Assembly (NCBI GenBank): GCA_015680685.1
Contig: MNCI01020185.1
Coordinates: 652,488 to 716,487, forward strand
From: Gnetum montanum
Taxonomy: Eukaryota > Streptophyta > Gnetopsida > Gnetales > Gnetaceae
DNA length: 64,000 nt
Reading direction: 5' to 3'
The notes under the pieces are model-generated. The model searched no databases and was not told the origin of the DNA. It was given only the letters and a program-made list of their open reading frames with translations. Positions within the stretch are counted from its first letter, which is position 1. Every line of letters begins with the position of its first letter. Positions 22,431 to 33,799 of the stretch are shown piece by piece. The position numbers and the translations under genes are program-made.

Positions 22431-23079
22431 CTTATCCTCAAGGCAACCTAGGTAGTTTCATTAGCAACAACAATATTATTCAAGTGGAACTCCACCACAA
22501 CCATATGATTAGTATCAATAATGGCACCAACCACAGTCATGGGGGATGCCACCACCAAGGCAGCAGTACCCTTATAGGTAGCTATATCTATATGGGTATT
22601 ATGTTTAACAACCTCTATCTCCATGTGACTCTTCCATCACATTTCTCCTTTCCAACATTACTACTATCCTTCTGAATACTATAGAACTCATCCTCCACAT
22701 TCTAAGAGGAATACAACATTCCATCTTATCATCCTCCTATTTCTACAGCTCTTCCTCCACCCTTAATGTAGTTACTACCTACTACATCTATGTAGGGTGA
22801 ACTTCCAGCCTAGTTGTATCATTGCAATGCTACTAGGGTTGTTAATATGTAATCAGTTCATCAATTGAGCGCTTTAGAATCTCATGCTTGTAAAAGATCA
22901 TTTTTTTTATCCAATAGCCCTGTTAAGCCCTCACAAACTTAGGTAGCTAGTTACCCCACTCTTACCTCATCCTCAACAAACCATTCCATCAAGAACCCTT
23001 CAAACCAAATGCTGTCCAAAAGCTATATTGATATGCTCACTCATGTCGTATATAATTGGATTTGAGTTGGAAATCTTAC

Positions 23080-23465
23080 TAGGAAATTAGTTGATCTATG
23101 GAGTCCTCTTATCTATTTATAGATTGCTACAAATGAACCATGTAAAGCTCTTCTTGATTCAAGTTTCGGTGCTAACTTGATTTCTCATGAGATGTATAGT
23201 ACTTGGAACCTATCACCTCTCAAGAAGAGTAATATTTGATTGGAATTGGCAGACCAATCCATTACTATTCCATTGGGACTGGTAGAAGACATTGTGATCA
23301 TTATCTGTGGGTGGTCTTATCCTAGCAATTTCCTAGTAATCAAGGTTGAGAACTATAAGAGGGACTTCCCAATCATTATGGAAAGGGCATGGCTAAGAAC
23401 TGTTAATGTGAGAATGGGCATCAGAGATCTTTCCCTTAAAATATCTAAGGAAAATGCTTTCTTTG
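23080..23465 (+). pseudogene. Aspartic protease of element C, degenerate
   Basis: Reads KALLDSSFGANLISHEMYST, then LELADQSITIPLGLVEDIVI and GWSYPSNFLVI, IIMERAW. It matches the proteases of A and E closely. It ends abruptly near 23457 in KISKENA, and the following sequence is unrelated AT-rich DNA, so the normal path into RT is cut here. Confidence 0.75.
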
Positions 23466-24215
23466 TTGGGTTTGTTAAGCACCTTATCCTTAGATATTAT
23501 TGTAATCAAAATATTTCATGCACTCATCTTTTGCATCTAATTGTGTGCTCCTTTAAGTATTTCCTTTAATTCACACATTCTTCATCAAATTTTTGAATTT
23601 CTAAGCTTTCAACAACCCTCTTCCATGATTTCATCATATTCTTAGCTTTCCAGGAACTCCATAGATTTCAAATTCATTTAAAATTTCTTTGTATTTTTTG
23701 AAATATTAAAATTTCAAAATTTTGTTTACAGACCCCATAAATGGAGCCTCATTGATGAAGCCCAAGCATATACAAGGCCCCATATACACGGCCTCATTGA
23801 TGTAGTGCAAAATAATATATATATGTGTGACCCCCTTAGAAATTTTCACATTTGCTCACAAATTCCTTAGGAGTTTTTGTAATTTTCAAAGCCCAAAGCC
23901 TTATAGAGCCCATAACTTCATAACCGTTTGTCCAAGTCATGCCATTCTTTGACCCTGTAGCTACTAGAGGTAAGCTCTTAGTCATGGGGGCCTTCAATGT
24001 GCTATTTTTGATAGAAAAATTTTCAACATTTTTATAACTCCGACAACGATTTAACTAAGGTATCATTATTAAAACACAAAATTACAAGAGTTAAACCCTT
24101 CCAACAAGCTCCAGTGACACTTACAACAAAAGATTAATAAAATAATCAATTTGTCGTGGTTCTATCGTAGCCAAGTGTAACTAATTAATGAGATAAGATG
24201 TCCAAATATTTTAAG
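23466..24215 (+). other. Spacer between protease and extra ORF of element C, with U3-like block
   Basis: No coding. Between 23740 and 23830 it holds 'ggagcctcattgatg' and 'ggcctcattgatgtagtg' followed by an AATAATATATATA stretch, like the motif and TATA order in C's own LTR (19540-19604). At 23978-23990 TTAGTCATGGGGG repeats the polypurine motif; 'actagaggt' before it is shared with element A at 43071. A possible splice acceptor, 'ctactaatccatag', precedes the extra ORF near 24240. Confidence 0.45.
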
Positions 24216-24219
24216 TTAC

Positions 24220-27155
24220 ACATTATATCTACTAATCCATAGATGTGTTGTGCCCACAAATGCCACCAAAAGGCAAACACATGTAGGAATGAAGACTAAC
24301 TCAACCAAGGGAGAAATTGCCAAGACTAGAAAGGGGGCCAAGAATTGACCTAGGAAGAACCGATTGTAACCCATGCCACAAGCCCTCTTAGAGAAGAGGC
24401 TAAAGTGGAATCTATTCATCAGATTCTAGAAGAGGTGGCAACAACAAAACATTCCCATTGGTATGAGGCACTAACTCAATAGGCAAACCTTGAGGTGACC
24501 TTGATGGAGGCTTGCCTAAACCAAATCAAATTAAGGAAGGTTTAGAAGAAAGTGCTTCATAAGTTGACCTTTGGCTCTTTCTTGGAGCAAGCACCTAAAG
24601 AGATATAGGACCAACTAAAGGCTTCTCTCATGTGGCCAATTATCACTTCCAGCGGGGAGTGGTATATGGGAGAGATGTTGCTATTTTGGAACAATAGGTA
24701 GGCTAATTCAACGATTAAGATCAAGGACATTTCAGTGTCCTACTTGGTGCAAGCCATATCAAAGGCACTTGTGTTGCCTAAAACTAGGGAAAATCTCACC
24801 AAGATTCCAATCCAACAAGATCCTAGCATGACAAAGAAATGGATTCAGAGATGCTATGTTGTCGACTGCAAGGAGTACAATGTGCTCACACCAGCAAAGA
24901 GAAGTCACTACAGTATTGTATCCTTTCACCTAAATCCCATAGTGAGGCCTTTCAAGATCACTTCCTTTTCTACTCATGTGTGTGCTGCTCTAAGTGTAAG
25001 ATTCTTGATCAACTTTTCACAACTAATTTATTTTGAGATAGAGAAGCAATTTTAGGAGAATGAACATGGAAGGAATATATTCCCCTTTCCATGCCTCATT
25101 AGAAAACTATGTTAAAGAGGAGAAATAGTATACTACACTAATGATGTTGTCCAACATGCTCTAACTACTAATTGGGTGAAGATGATGAAGGACAAAACTT
25201 CTACAAAAATCATCCAAGAAGAGGAGTAGTAGCCACTACCTCCACCTACCACTTAGAAAATTATGTCAAATGTTGCTGCAACATCCCAACAATTGCACAA
25301 GTACTGAGAATAGCTCTAGAACGAGTAAGAACAACAAGTAGGCATGAGTGGTAGAGACTCATCTATGTACCAACCAACAATGAGTCATCTAAATGAGGCG
25401 GCCTGAATAGCCAGCTTGATGGGGGAAGGTGGATCCCTTTTCTCTACTTAATGAATGTAGTTGTCCACAAGGTCGAATCCTAGTACCAAAGAGGTAATGG
25501 TATCTCTCTCAAAATAGTAGAAACTCCCAGATATTTTTGGAAATACTGCAACCTTCTCAGTGCACTTGAATGAGGGCTAGGGGGTAGTAGTATTGGTGAT
25601 GCAGCACCAGAGGAAAGAAATAGCAATTGAGGTGGTTGCTCATAGAATCGCTGAAACCCTGAATGCACCTATGGCATTTGTACCAGACATCACTACACTT
25701 AAAGATGTGCAGACATTCATAGGGACCATAAGTGGTAGATTAAGTGCAGCACAACATGAACAACTGCTGGATTGACTAGTAGGAATTGGGTAACTTCTTC
25801 TTGATATCTTTGACCTTCTAGATAATATAACTACAATCCAGTCAGTGCTGCTAGAGGCAAGGAACAAAATTATTATTTTGAAAGGGCAACTTGAAAAATC
25901 CAAGGAGCTAACTAAACACTTGTTTGCAAAGGTTGCTAAATTGAGCCCAAATTGCAAACCCTACATTGATAAGATATGAAGCTCTTAAACAACTTCACAC
26001 TAGGTTAAAAGGGGTTAAGGATGTGATGGAGATGATGGTGTTCTACTAATCCTTGGTAGAGATCACCTTACATAGAATTCAGAAGGCCTTAGATCTAACC
26101 TACTAGGAAAATGTGTAGTTGACCACTAAAAACCATTGCTTGCAAAATGTTAATGTGCATAAACAATAGTTGACTAATTTTATCCATTAACAACAGAAGC
26201 AACTAGCTAGAGCAAATACAAATTTAAGGAGATTAGCAGCTGACAATAGAAACCTATCCATGGAGAAGGTCCATGCCCTTCACCAAATGATTGCAATAGA
26301 GGTAGCCACCTAGAAATTAGAGGCTCTCAAATTTGAGAGAGCCAAAGATCACTTCAAAAACTAGGTCAGCCTACAAAAGAAAATAAATGAGAAAGACATT
26401 TAAGTGCTGAAGGCAAAGATGAACAAGACCCTCCAACAACTCCAAAAAAGATGTGAATTATGATAGCCCATCATTGATGGGATTGATCAATACAATAAAG
26501 TAAAAATTCACTTGAAGGAGTTGCAAATAGAAGAAATGATTGAATATATGGAACCTGCCAATCTTTGGTACATGAACTTGGCTATGTTGATTGCCAAAAA
26601 ACCATGGTTAGAATTGGAAAATCAAGTGGCTATATCATACCTGCTATACGAGGTTAAGTGCAAGCACCATAAGGACACCAAGCAAAAGCTTGAAAGGGCA
26701 AACAGTGAACTCGCAGTTCTCAAGGGAAAATATATTGATTAGAGATCCATTGTTGAGAGTCTAGAAAAAGGAAAGAATGAATACCAGGAGCTACAAAATG
26801 CAACTAGGGTGTTCAATGTCAAACATAAATAATTCGCTACCTAATTCATCAATGTCAAGGAGTTGTTCCTAGTAATTCCCTATCCATGGGATATCCCCAT
26901 TCTAGCCCACATTGGTGACATCATGTGGACTATTAATGATCCCTGGAATAAGAAGGAGAAGACGAAGGCATTACTGGATTCCTTTCACCTTCCACCAGAG
27001 GTAGCAGCCACAACAGGATAGCCATAGCCTCCTTAGCCACTGCATACACCTAAAGTTGGCAAAGGTACTTCAGAACCTCAAGAACCTCCATAGCTTGGGA
27101 CTATTTAATCTTCTCAACCAACTTTATACTATTCAAGGATGTGCTATCCAATTTG
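24220..27155 (+). pseudogene. Extra ORF of element C, coiled-coil protein of unknown function
   Basis: Homologous to the extra ORF of B, read across many stops. A basic N-terminus (ATKRQTHVGMKTNSTKGEIAK, about 24248) is followed by FGSFLEQAPKEI and LKASLMWPIITSSGEWYMGE (about 24575-24680). Then come SYLVQAISKALVLPK (about 24735), FPFPCLIRKLC (about 25083) and VMQHQRKEIAIEVVAHRIAE (about 25595). A long Lys/Glu/Leu-rich region leads to YMEPANLWYMNLAMLIAKKP (about 26540), KHHKDTKQKLERANSELAVL and a Pro-rich end. There is no RT motif, no DDE motif and no signal peptide. Confidence 0.6.
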
Positions 27156-27328
27156 AGTAGTCATGTCACGGTGTTTAATTTTATATCATGAACACCACAA
27201 ATTTTGTAATGATGTCGATCTATACACTTGGACACCCAATTTTGTTATGTCTGTTTGTTGTGTCAAGTGTCAATTAATAATCTCATACCTTCCCAATTTT
27301 GTAAGGGAACTCAAGGATGAGTTTTCAT

Positions 27329-27343
27329 TTAGTTGTGGGGGTA
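27329..27343 (+). promoter_or_regulatory. Polypurine tract of element C
   Basis: TTAGTTGTGGGGGTA abuts the 3' LTR at 27344. The preceding 'caataatctcataccttcc...gaactcaaggatgag' is shared with element A just before its own tract. Confidence 0.75.
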
Positions 27344-28242
27344 TGATGAAGTGTCAAAGTGTTGCATTGATGGATCCCTATCGATGCGGCCCCATCAATG
27401 GGGCCATGTCAACATAGCATTTGCTGTGTTTATGCCCATCGATGTAGCTCCATAATAAAGTCTATAAATACGTGCTTATCCATAGTGTTTATGAGATGTC
27501 TTGTCATAGGCTTACCAAAGTTCTTATAGTTTGTTCATTTGAGAGTTAGAATATTTTTTGAGTGCCCATAGCAGGAGTCAGAAATTGTATGGATCTTTAT
27601 TCAAGCACTGATGTACTTGAGCATAGTAGTGTGAATGACAATAAAGATGAGCCTTTTGTTCAAACCTTGTAGCACTTGGAAATTAATTAATTATTTATTT
27701 ATGCATTTAATGTTTTATGTGATTTCCTTTAATGCTTAAAGTCATTAATTAATCAGTTAGGCTAAACTAAGCTAAGCTAAGCTAGATTAAGTAGCAAGTA
27801 ACTAAGCACATAAGTACGACCACTTCGAGCATGTGCATGATGCTTGATAATTCCAATAATTCTTAACATTTGATAACCCAGTAGCATTATACATGTTTAG
27901 GATATGTACGACAAGTGCGACCGGATGGTTATGTTAGGATTAGTTAAGGTGCATTTAGTTAGATTAAATTAACAATTAAATTACTTCATTCCTTTCATAC
28001 TTCATCTTAAGCATCCAAAACATTAACCATAAAAAATAATAGAAATCATATGCCTTGATTACACTTAACCATACCATTGTATATCACAAGGGTAATTGGG
28101 AAGACAACGAATGATTGTGAAGGCAAGTTCACTTTCTATGACTAGTGTACTTAGGAACTTAAGGTTTGCGGAAATTGACTGGGTTACACGTGAATGCTTG
28201 TAATTCGTATGGTTGGGCATAGGGTATACTCGATGCTCATCA
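27344..28242 (+). repeat. 3' LTR of element C
   Basis: Starts TGATGAAGTG and ends GCTCATCA. TATAAATA is at 27463-27470. The U3 holds paired 'atcgatg' and 'catcaatgg' motifs (27370-27450), partly lost from the 5' LTR. Confidence 0.9.
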
Positions 28243-28297
28243 GTGTGAATACTCGTATCTTATATGGTTGGGTGTTGGACTGCTCCATCACTCATCA
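28243..28297 (+). repeat. 3' LTR of element B, last 55 bp
   Basis: Reads 'actcgtatcttatatggttgggtg...ctccatcactcatca', matching the end of the 5' LTR of B (9520-9571). CTTAC follows at 28298-28302. Confidence 0.88.
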
Positions 28298-28302
28298 CTT
28301 AC

Positions 28303-28635
28303 CATTCATGAAATTGAAATGTCTTTAAATAGCATTTAAACACCTTTGTATATATTTGGTTAGTTTAGTTTTAACAATTTTTCCTACTAATTTTTAAGTT
28401 GAAGACCTAGTGATAACCACTTGAAGAGGTTAGGCTTTCACTCTTCTACCAACTCTCTTAGGACCTTACTTAGCTAGATGAGTACTATGGCTCCACCTGA
28501 TGATCCCTTTTTGTATGTTTCCAATAACAACAAATTCATATGAAACCTATTACAACTCAATTTATACTTCATGTAAGAATGACTTTGAACATGGTCAAAG
28601 GAATGAAATATGATACTTAAAATATCGTTAATTAC
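28303..28635. other. No feature recognised
   Basis: AT-rich spacer to the right of element B; nothing supported on either strand. Confidence 0.4.
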
Positions 28636-28755
28636 AATAGGATGTTAGCCTAGTGATAAGACTTGACTTGGAAGTTTCAAGTTATAGGTTTGATTCTCAT
28701 GGGTAATGATGAGTTATTTAACTACATCTCTTGGGAGTAGATATTGTTAAAAGAA
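28636..28755 (+). repeat. tRNA-derived SINE copy 4
   Basis: A-box TAGCCTAGTGATAAGA (28646-28661) and B-box GGTTTGATTCTCA (28687-28699), then 'taatgatgagttatttaac', as in copies 1-3 at 6957-7375. Confidence 0.7.
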
Positions 28756-29049
28756 TGTTTTAAGTTCTAACATCCCCACTCCCCCTTCAACTATAAGTGG
28801 AAAAATAGCATGCAAGTGAGCCATATATATAAGGTCATTTATACATACACATGCAATGGAGATAAATCATAAATGGACTCCAAATTTTGATATTCAATTT
28901 GAAAAATATTATAAAGTTTCATGATTTGTTAAGATCTTTAATCTTCCATTGATTTTTCAAATAGTTGAGCAATCTTCTTAGTCCCATTAAGCCTAATTTA
29001 AATATTTTATGGAATTATGTAGTTGATAAAATTAAAAAAAAATCTTATT

Positions 29050-29868
29050 AAATAGAAAGAAAAAAGCTCACTCTTACTAGCAAAGTTTTGATTGTTAAGT
29101 AGATGCTTCAATCTACTTATGCTTATTATGCTAGTTGTTGGGCTCTTACAAAAGCTTCTTATGATAAAATTGATCAAATTATTTGTCAGTTTCTTTGGTT
29201 TGTTAACCAACATAGTAAAGGATTTTTTAGAGGTGTTTGGGATATTTATACTACTAGTAATAAAGATTGATGACTTTACCCTATTAATTGTTATAAGTAG
29301 GGTGTTTCTCTCTTAGCAAAATGGATTGCAAAGTGTATTGATGAAGATGATGTTTGAATGCCCCATTTTAAAAATAAACTTATGTAAGGAAAACTCAAAA
29401 AAGATAATAACTGATTATTAAACAACTTTCTTTACTATCTTTCTTCTTTCTAGCCATTTATATTATTGGTTATTCAATACTTAAACAAATTTGGAATACA
29501 TAGTGCATGCTTAGTAAGATAAACATTACAATCATCTAAATTGTGTACCACTTGGAGTAAATTCAAAATTATCATAGTTTCATGTCTTCAAATTCATGAT
29601 AGATGGATCACATAGCTTTAGACTTTGAATAGAAATAGAAGAATTTTTTTAAAAAAAAATTCTACCCTTAAGAATTTATATAAACTTGACAATAGTTTGT
29701 CTTAAGCTTTTCTAAATTTTTTTTAGAAGGATGGAAAATATAATTTTTCCTTTTAACTTGAAAGTTGTACATGAGATTATTACCAGAGATGATTTTATTC
29801 ATAACAAAATCAACGATGTTTAGAAAATGCAATTGTCACTATACTTTTGGATGAGAGAAAGTAAAGAT
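29050..29868 (+). pseudogene. L1-like LINE, ORF2 C-terminal fragment
   Basis: One frame reads KVLIVK-MLQSTYAYYASCW, SYDKIDQIICQFLWFVNQHS, GVWDIYTT and GVSLLAKWIAKCIDEDD. This is the order seen after the RT in plant L1 ORF2, where a FLW block is followed by LxxKW. It is interrupted by stops and continues weakly to 29868, where element E has inserted. The sequence differs from the LINE at 704-5842, so it is another subfamily. Confidence 0.65.
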
Positions 29869-30757
29869 TGATGAATCATGGATTGGCTGTGTCAATTGGG
29901 CCTTGTCAATTAGGCCTCGTCGACTAGGCCCCATGAATGCATGATTTGATGCATTCACATGGCCCTATTGATGTAGTGTTTGTTCTTGGTTATAAACACA
30001 CACTCACCTATTGTGTTTATGACATGTCTTGTCATAGCTGTAGTAGAGCTCTTGTAGTATTGTCATTTGGAAGTTAGAATATTTTTGTAAGTGTGCACAG
30101 TAGGAGTCAAGACTTTACGAATCTTTATTCGAGCATTGTTGTACCTGAGCACAGCAGTGTGTGTAGCAACAAAGATGAGCTTTTTGATAAACCTTGTAGC
30201 ATTTGGAAATAGATTAATTAATTATTTATGAATTTAATATTTCATGCAACTTCCTTTAATGCTTTTAAGTAATTAAATAATTAATTAGGCTTAACTAAGC
30301 TAGATTAAGTAGTGATTAATTAAGAACATAAGTATGATGACTTTGAGCATGCACATGACACTTGGTAATCCCAATAACACTTAATGTTTGGTAACCAAGC
30401 AATGTTATATGTGTTCAGGATGTGTATGGAAAGTGGGAAAAAATGCTTATGTTAGGATCAGTTAGGTGTAGTTAGTTAGATTAGATTAGTAATTAAATCA
30501 CTTCATTCCTTTCATCCTTTATTTAAGTACCCAAAACATAAAACATAAAAATAATAAAAATATACACCTCCATTACACTTAACTGTACCTTTGCATATCA
30601 AAAGTGTAATTGGGAAGACAACAAATGACTATTATGGCAAGTTCACTTCCTAGAGGCTAGTGTATTGGAAGACATAGAGTCCAGAGAATTTGACTGCACC
30701 ATGTGTGAATGCTTAGTGATTCGTATGGTTGAGCATAGGGGCACTCGCTGCTCATCA
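29869..30757 (+). repeat. 5' LTR of element E
   Basis: Starts TGATGAATCATGG, ends GCTCATCA. The U3 carries near-palindromic 'aggcctcgtcgactaggcc' (29911-29929), the same type of motif as in element C. A TATAAACA box is near 29991. The downstream half is the common group sequence ('ttggtaaccaagcaatg', 'tatggttgagcatag'). Confidence 0.82.
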
Positions 30758-30758
30758 T

Positions 30759-30776
30759 AGGCATCATTGTTGAGGC
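30759..30776 (+). promoter_or_regulatory. Primer-binding site of element E, decayed
   Basis: AGGCATCATTGTTGAGGC directly follows the LTR and aligns with AGGCGTCGTTGCCAGGGA in element A. Both derive from the tRNA-Asp complement. Confidence 0.55.
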
Positions 30777-30910
30777 TCTTTTTGTTTGAAATGTGCACTA
30801 TCTAGGCATAGTGAAAATCATTAACATTGTTGGATGAACCCTAAGGTCAAAATCATTCTCAAAATAAATATAATAATTTAAGCACATTGATATTTTATTG
30901 TAATTGCAAA

Positions 30911-32099
30911 ATGTCTTCTTCTCATAGGCATGATGATACTAAACCACCAGTGCCTCAAGAATGCAAGGTGGTGTATACTCATCCATATGAGTATGCCTGA
31001 TTTCACCTTCCCTACATTAGGATGAACAACTATGATGGCAAGATATGGAGGGAAACATTATAATGCCTCCTGATCAATCTATGCTTGGGATGTTACTCCA
31101 AACTCTTAGGAAGTTGGGCATCTAGGATATTCAAGAAGAGTATGTTGTGTATGACTATGAATACCGAGACTACTATCCCACTAAAACACAATGTAGGAGA
31201 GATTGACATCAAGAGAAGCACCATAAGGCTATGAAGGAGAAACGATTCACCAATTCCTTATTCCTACTCAACCAAAATAATAATGAGGATCCTCCCTCTG
31301 GGGGTTCTTAACATGAAGATTCTCCACCCCTTGATATTGGTAATGGAGGCTTGAACTTGAAGTTGCAATCCACTATCAACAATCTAGATTTAAGCAAAAG
31401 TGGGAGCCAAAGTAGGGACTTGGGAAAGCATGAAGATGACAATAAAGCTAATGAACATGGTTGTGACAAGCATAGAGAAGGTGGAAAACACCATAGTGAT
31501 GGTAGTCCTCCTTCCTCTTCACCTTCTTCATCTACATCTTCTTCTTCCTCTTTTGGTTCTGACAGATGTTGTAGAAAGAACAATCATGATGAAGGTGAAT
31601 AGTGGGATGACAATAATGATCACTAGGCCCACCGTGAACAAAGGGATAGTAGAGGACATCATCAGCATCATTGAACCAATGATGATGATGAACCTTTGTT
31701 GGCAACTTGAAGCATGCTAAACATTATAGAGGCAATACAAATTCCAACTAGGCACATGAAAGATAGTCAGATCAAGCAACTTGAGATAAACAATATCACT
31801 AGATTTAAGGGGGGATATAACTCTAATGCACAAACACCTTTTCAAGCCTTTCACAATGCCTATGCCTTACAAAATATTGAAAATGATTTGTAGAAATTAA
31901 AGTTATTTCCAAGGACACTCATCAAGAAAGCCAAAAGTTGGTATCCATCCTTGGAATTGGAATCTATCAACAAGTGGAGTGCAATGCTAGAGTTGTTAAA
32001 TGATAAATATCAAATGTACTCTTGAGTGTCTAATCTGAGAAGGTAGATCCAAGGATGGAAGAAAGAAACATATGACCCCTTGGACACTGCTATAGCCAT
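30911..32099 (+). pseudogene. gag of element E, N-terminal part before the D insertion
   Basis: Starts ATGTCTTCTTCTCATAGG. Shows the N-terminal block with YTHPYEY (about 30975), a His/Ser-rich linker (HREGGKHHSDGSPPSSSPSS, about 31480), IPTRHMKDSQIKQLEINN (about 31742) and capsid blocks AFHNAYALQNIEND and MLELLNDKYQ (about 31850-32015). It stops in 'ttggacactgctata' where D is inserted. Frame changes occur in the linker. Confidence 0.78.
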
Positions 32100-33799
32100 C
32101 GAAAATGTTTATGACTAGAACACCAAGGGGTTACAGGTGCATAGTTTGACCTCATGTCTATGCTAGGGCCTATTGGAGGCAGAGATGGGGTGCCTTGAAT
32201 GGTCTTGTTGATTGAACAGGTACTTACTAAATGAAAATGAGGTGTAGCATAGTTAGCTATGATGCTAATGCAAAATGATGCTAAGTGTTCGCACGGTGTC
32301 AACAGTGTCAAGCGTAGTCAAGTTTTTGACAAAAATGAGGGTGCCAACATGTAGGGGATGCTGTCCAAGTGTACTTTTAGGCATAGATATGTAATGAAAT
32401 AGTAGAAAATGTAAATAAAATGTTAAAAATGCAAGAAAAGAGAGAGGAAAAAAACACCAACCCAAATGGGGTTGAGCATAGTTAACTCCAGAAGGGGTGA
32501 GAAGGTACACAGTGTATAACAGACGTAGTGGACAACGTTGTCATAGTCTTAGGGGTGTCTGTTCATGAAGATTGATGTTTTGCTGGGGTATTTGTGCCTG
32601 CTAGGTTGGTAGCCACGATGTGTAGTGGGCTGCAGTGTCTTGCAGTGGGGCTGTGATGGTATGCAACTCCACCTATCTCTAGTTCACTAGTGTGCCTTTG
32701 GTTTTTTGTTCATCAAAAATGCCAAAATGCTCAAATTTGCCAATTTTTCCACATTATTCAACCTTGAAAATGTTGAGGGTGAGGTTATTTATAGGGCTAG
32801 GTTTAGTGTTAAATGCGGAGTGACTGCCATGTGGCAGAGGGGATGGTTACGGTTGGGACTACACTATCACCAGACTACACTTTCCATTGAGGCTAGTGGT
32901 GTTGTGTTGTACTATACTTTATCAGAATTTTCCATAATATGAGATTGTAACTACACTACCAACTAGATGTATATGTGTTGAGAGGACTGCAATGTACCTG
33001 AAAAAATGCAACTTTGAAGAGTATTCTTCAAGACTATGCTTTCCACTATCTTCTATGGGGTTGACCATAGTTACAATTTTAGGGACCAAAGGGATACAAA
33101 AAAGATGCATTGTGCTAACTAGTCTTGTTGGAGATGAGTTGGAGCTAAGCTAAATGCTGGTTCTACGTTGTGGAGGCCTTTGGAGGCTATTCTAACTGAC
33201 TACACTTGACTACGCTCTAGACTGGGGGAGAGCGTAGTCCCACACTTGGAAAAATTTTGAAAAAAATGGCTATGTGCTAACTATGATCTCCATGGGAGGC
33301 TAACTACACTCTTGATTGGGGCTGAGTGTAGTCCTAGCACTTGTCAAAACTTGCAAAAACTAGCTTCCAGTTAACTATGCTTAACTACGCCTTGGGCTAG
33401 TGGAGAGCATACTCTCAACACTTAGAAAAATTTGCAAAAATTATGCCTTCATGTTGACGACACTTGAGTACGCTCTGGGGTAGTAGAGAGCATAGTCTTA
33501 GGACTTGGAAAATTTTGCAGTAATTGGCTTGACACTTAGAAAAATCTGCAAAACTAGCCTTTGTGTTGACTAGGTGTTGTATGCGGCTGACTACACTTTA
33601 GGGTGGTGGAGAGCATAGTCTCAACACTTAGAAAAATTTTGCAAAAACTGGGCCTTCATGCTGACTATGGTTGACTACACTTTGGGGTAGTGGAGAGTGT
33701 AGTGCTAGCACTTAGAAAATTTTGTAGAAAATGGCCTTGTACTAACACTTAGACAAAGTTGCAATCGAGATGCTGTAGTCCAAATTTGGTGGTGTTTCA
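32100..33799 (-). repeat. 3' LTR of element D (1.7 kb)
   Basis: On the minus strand it starts TGAAACACC at 33799. A TATAAATA box lies at 32793-32786 on that strand. The roughly 1-kb U3 holds a series of hairpins built on GACTACGCTCT and its complement. It pairs with 56986-58700, base for base over long stretches ('ggtgcatagtttgac', 'aggcagagatggggtgcc', 'ccaaatttggtggtg'). Upstream on the minus strand, 'aaataggggacaa' (33812-33800) is a fitting polypurine tract. Confidence 0.88.
33208..33239. repeat. Hairpin with perfect 11-bp arms in D's U3
   Basis: GACTACGCTCT (33208-33218) pairs with AGAGCGTAGTC (33229-33239) across a 10-base loop. Variants recur roughly every 100 bp up to about 33720, and in the other LTR (58110-58630). 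Each is followed by a common 'cacttagaaaaatttgcaaaa' stretch, so this is a degenerate tandem array of hairpin units. Confidence 0.85.

Larger units (their letters stand above)
19516..28242 (+). mobile_element. Element C: gypsy gag-pro element with extra ORF, nested in B
   Basis: 5' LTR 19516-20354, primer site 20356-20373, gag, protease, extra ORF, polypurine tract 27329-27343, 3' LTR 27344-28242. It is 8.7 kb, interrupts the 3' LTR of B and is therefore younger than B. An exact 5-bp target duplication cannot be read: the left flank is GCATG and the right flank GTGTG, in a TG-rich run that may have lost four bases. No RT, RNase H or integrase is present. Confidence 0.88.
8688..28297 (+). mobile_element. 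Element B: gypsy gag-pro element with extra ORF, split by element C
   Basis: 5' LTR 8688-9571, tRNA-Asp-like primer site, gag, protease, spacer, extra ORF, polypurine tract, 3' LTR 18680-19515 continued at 28243-28297. CTTAC flanks both ends (8683-8687 and 28298-28302), which shows the two distant LTR pieces belong to one insertion. Element C (19516-28242) sits in the 3' LTR and a solo LTR (15082-15959) sits in the extra ORF. Without C, B is about 10.9 kb. No reverse transcriptase, RNase H or integrase can be found between its LTRs. Confidence 0.9.

Noticed and set aside
32100-33799. Independent repeat unit on the plus strand
   Set aside because: It first looked like a plus-strand direct repeat with 56986-58700, but the TATA box, the TG/CA ends and the gag-pol between them show both are minus-strand LTRs of D.
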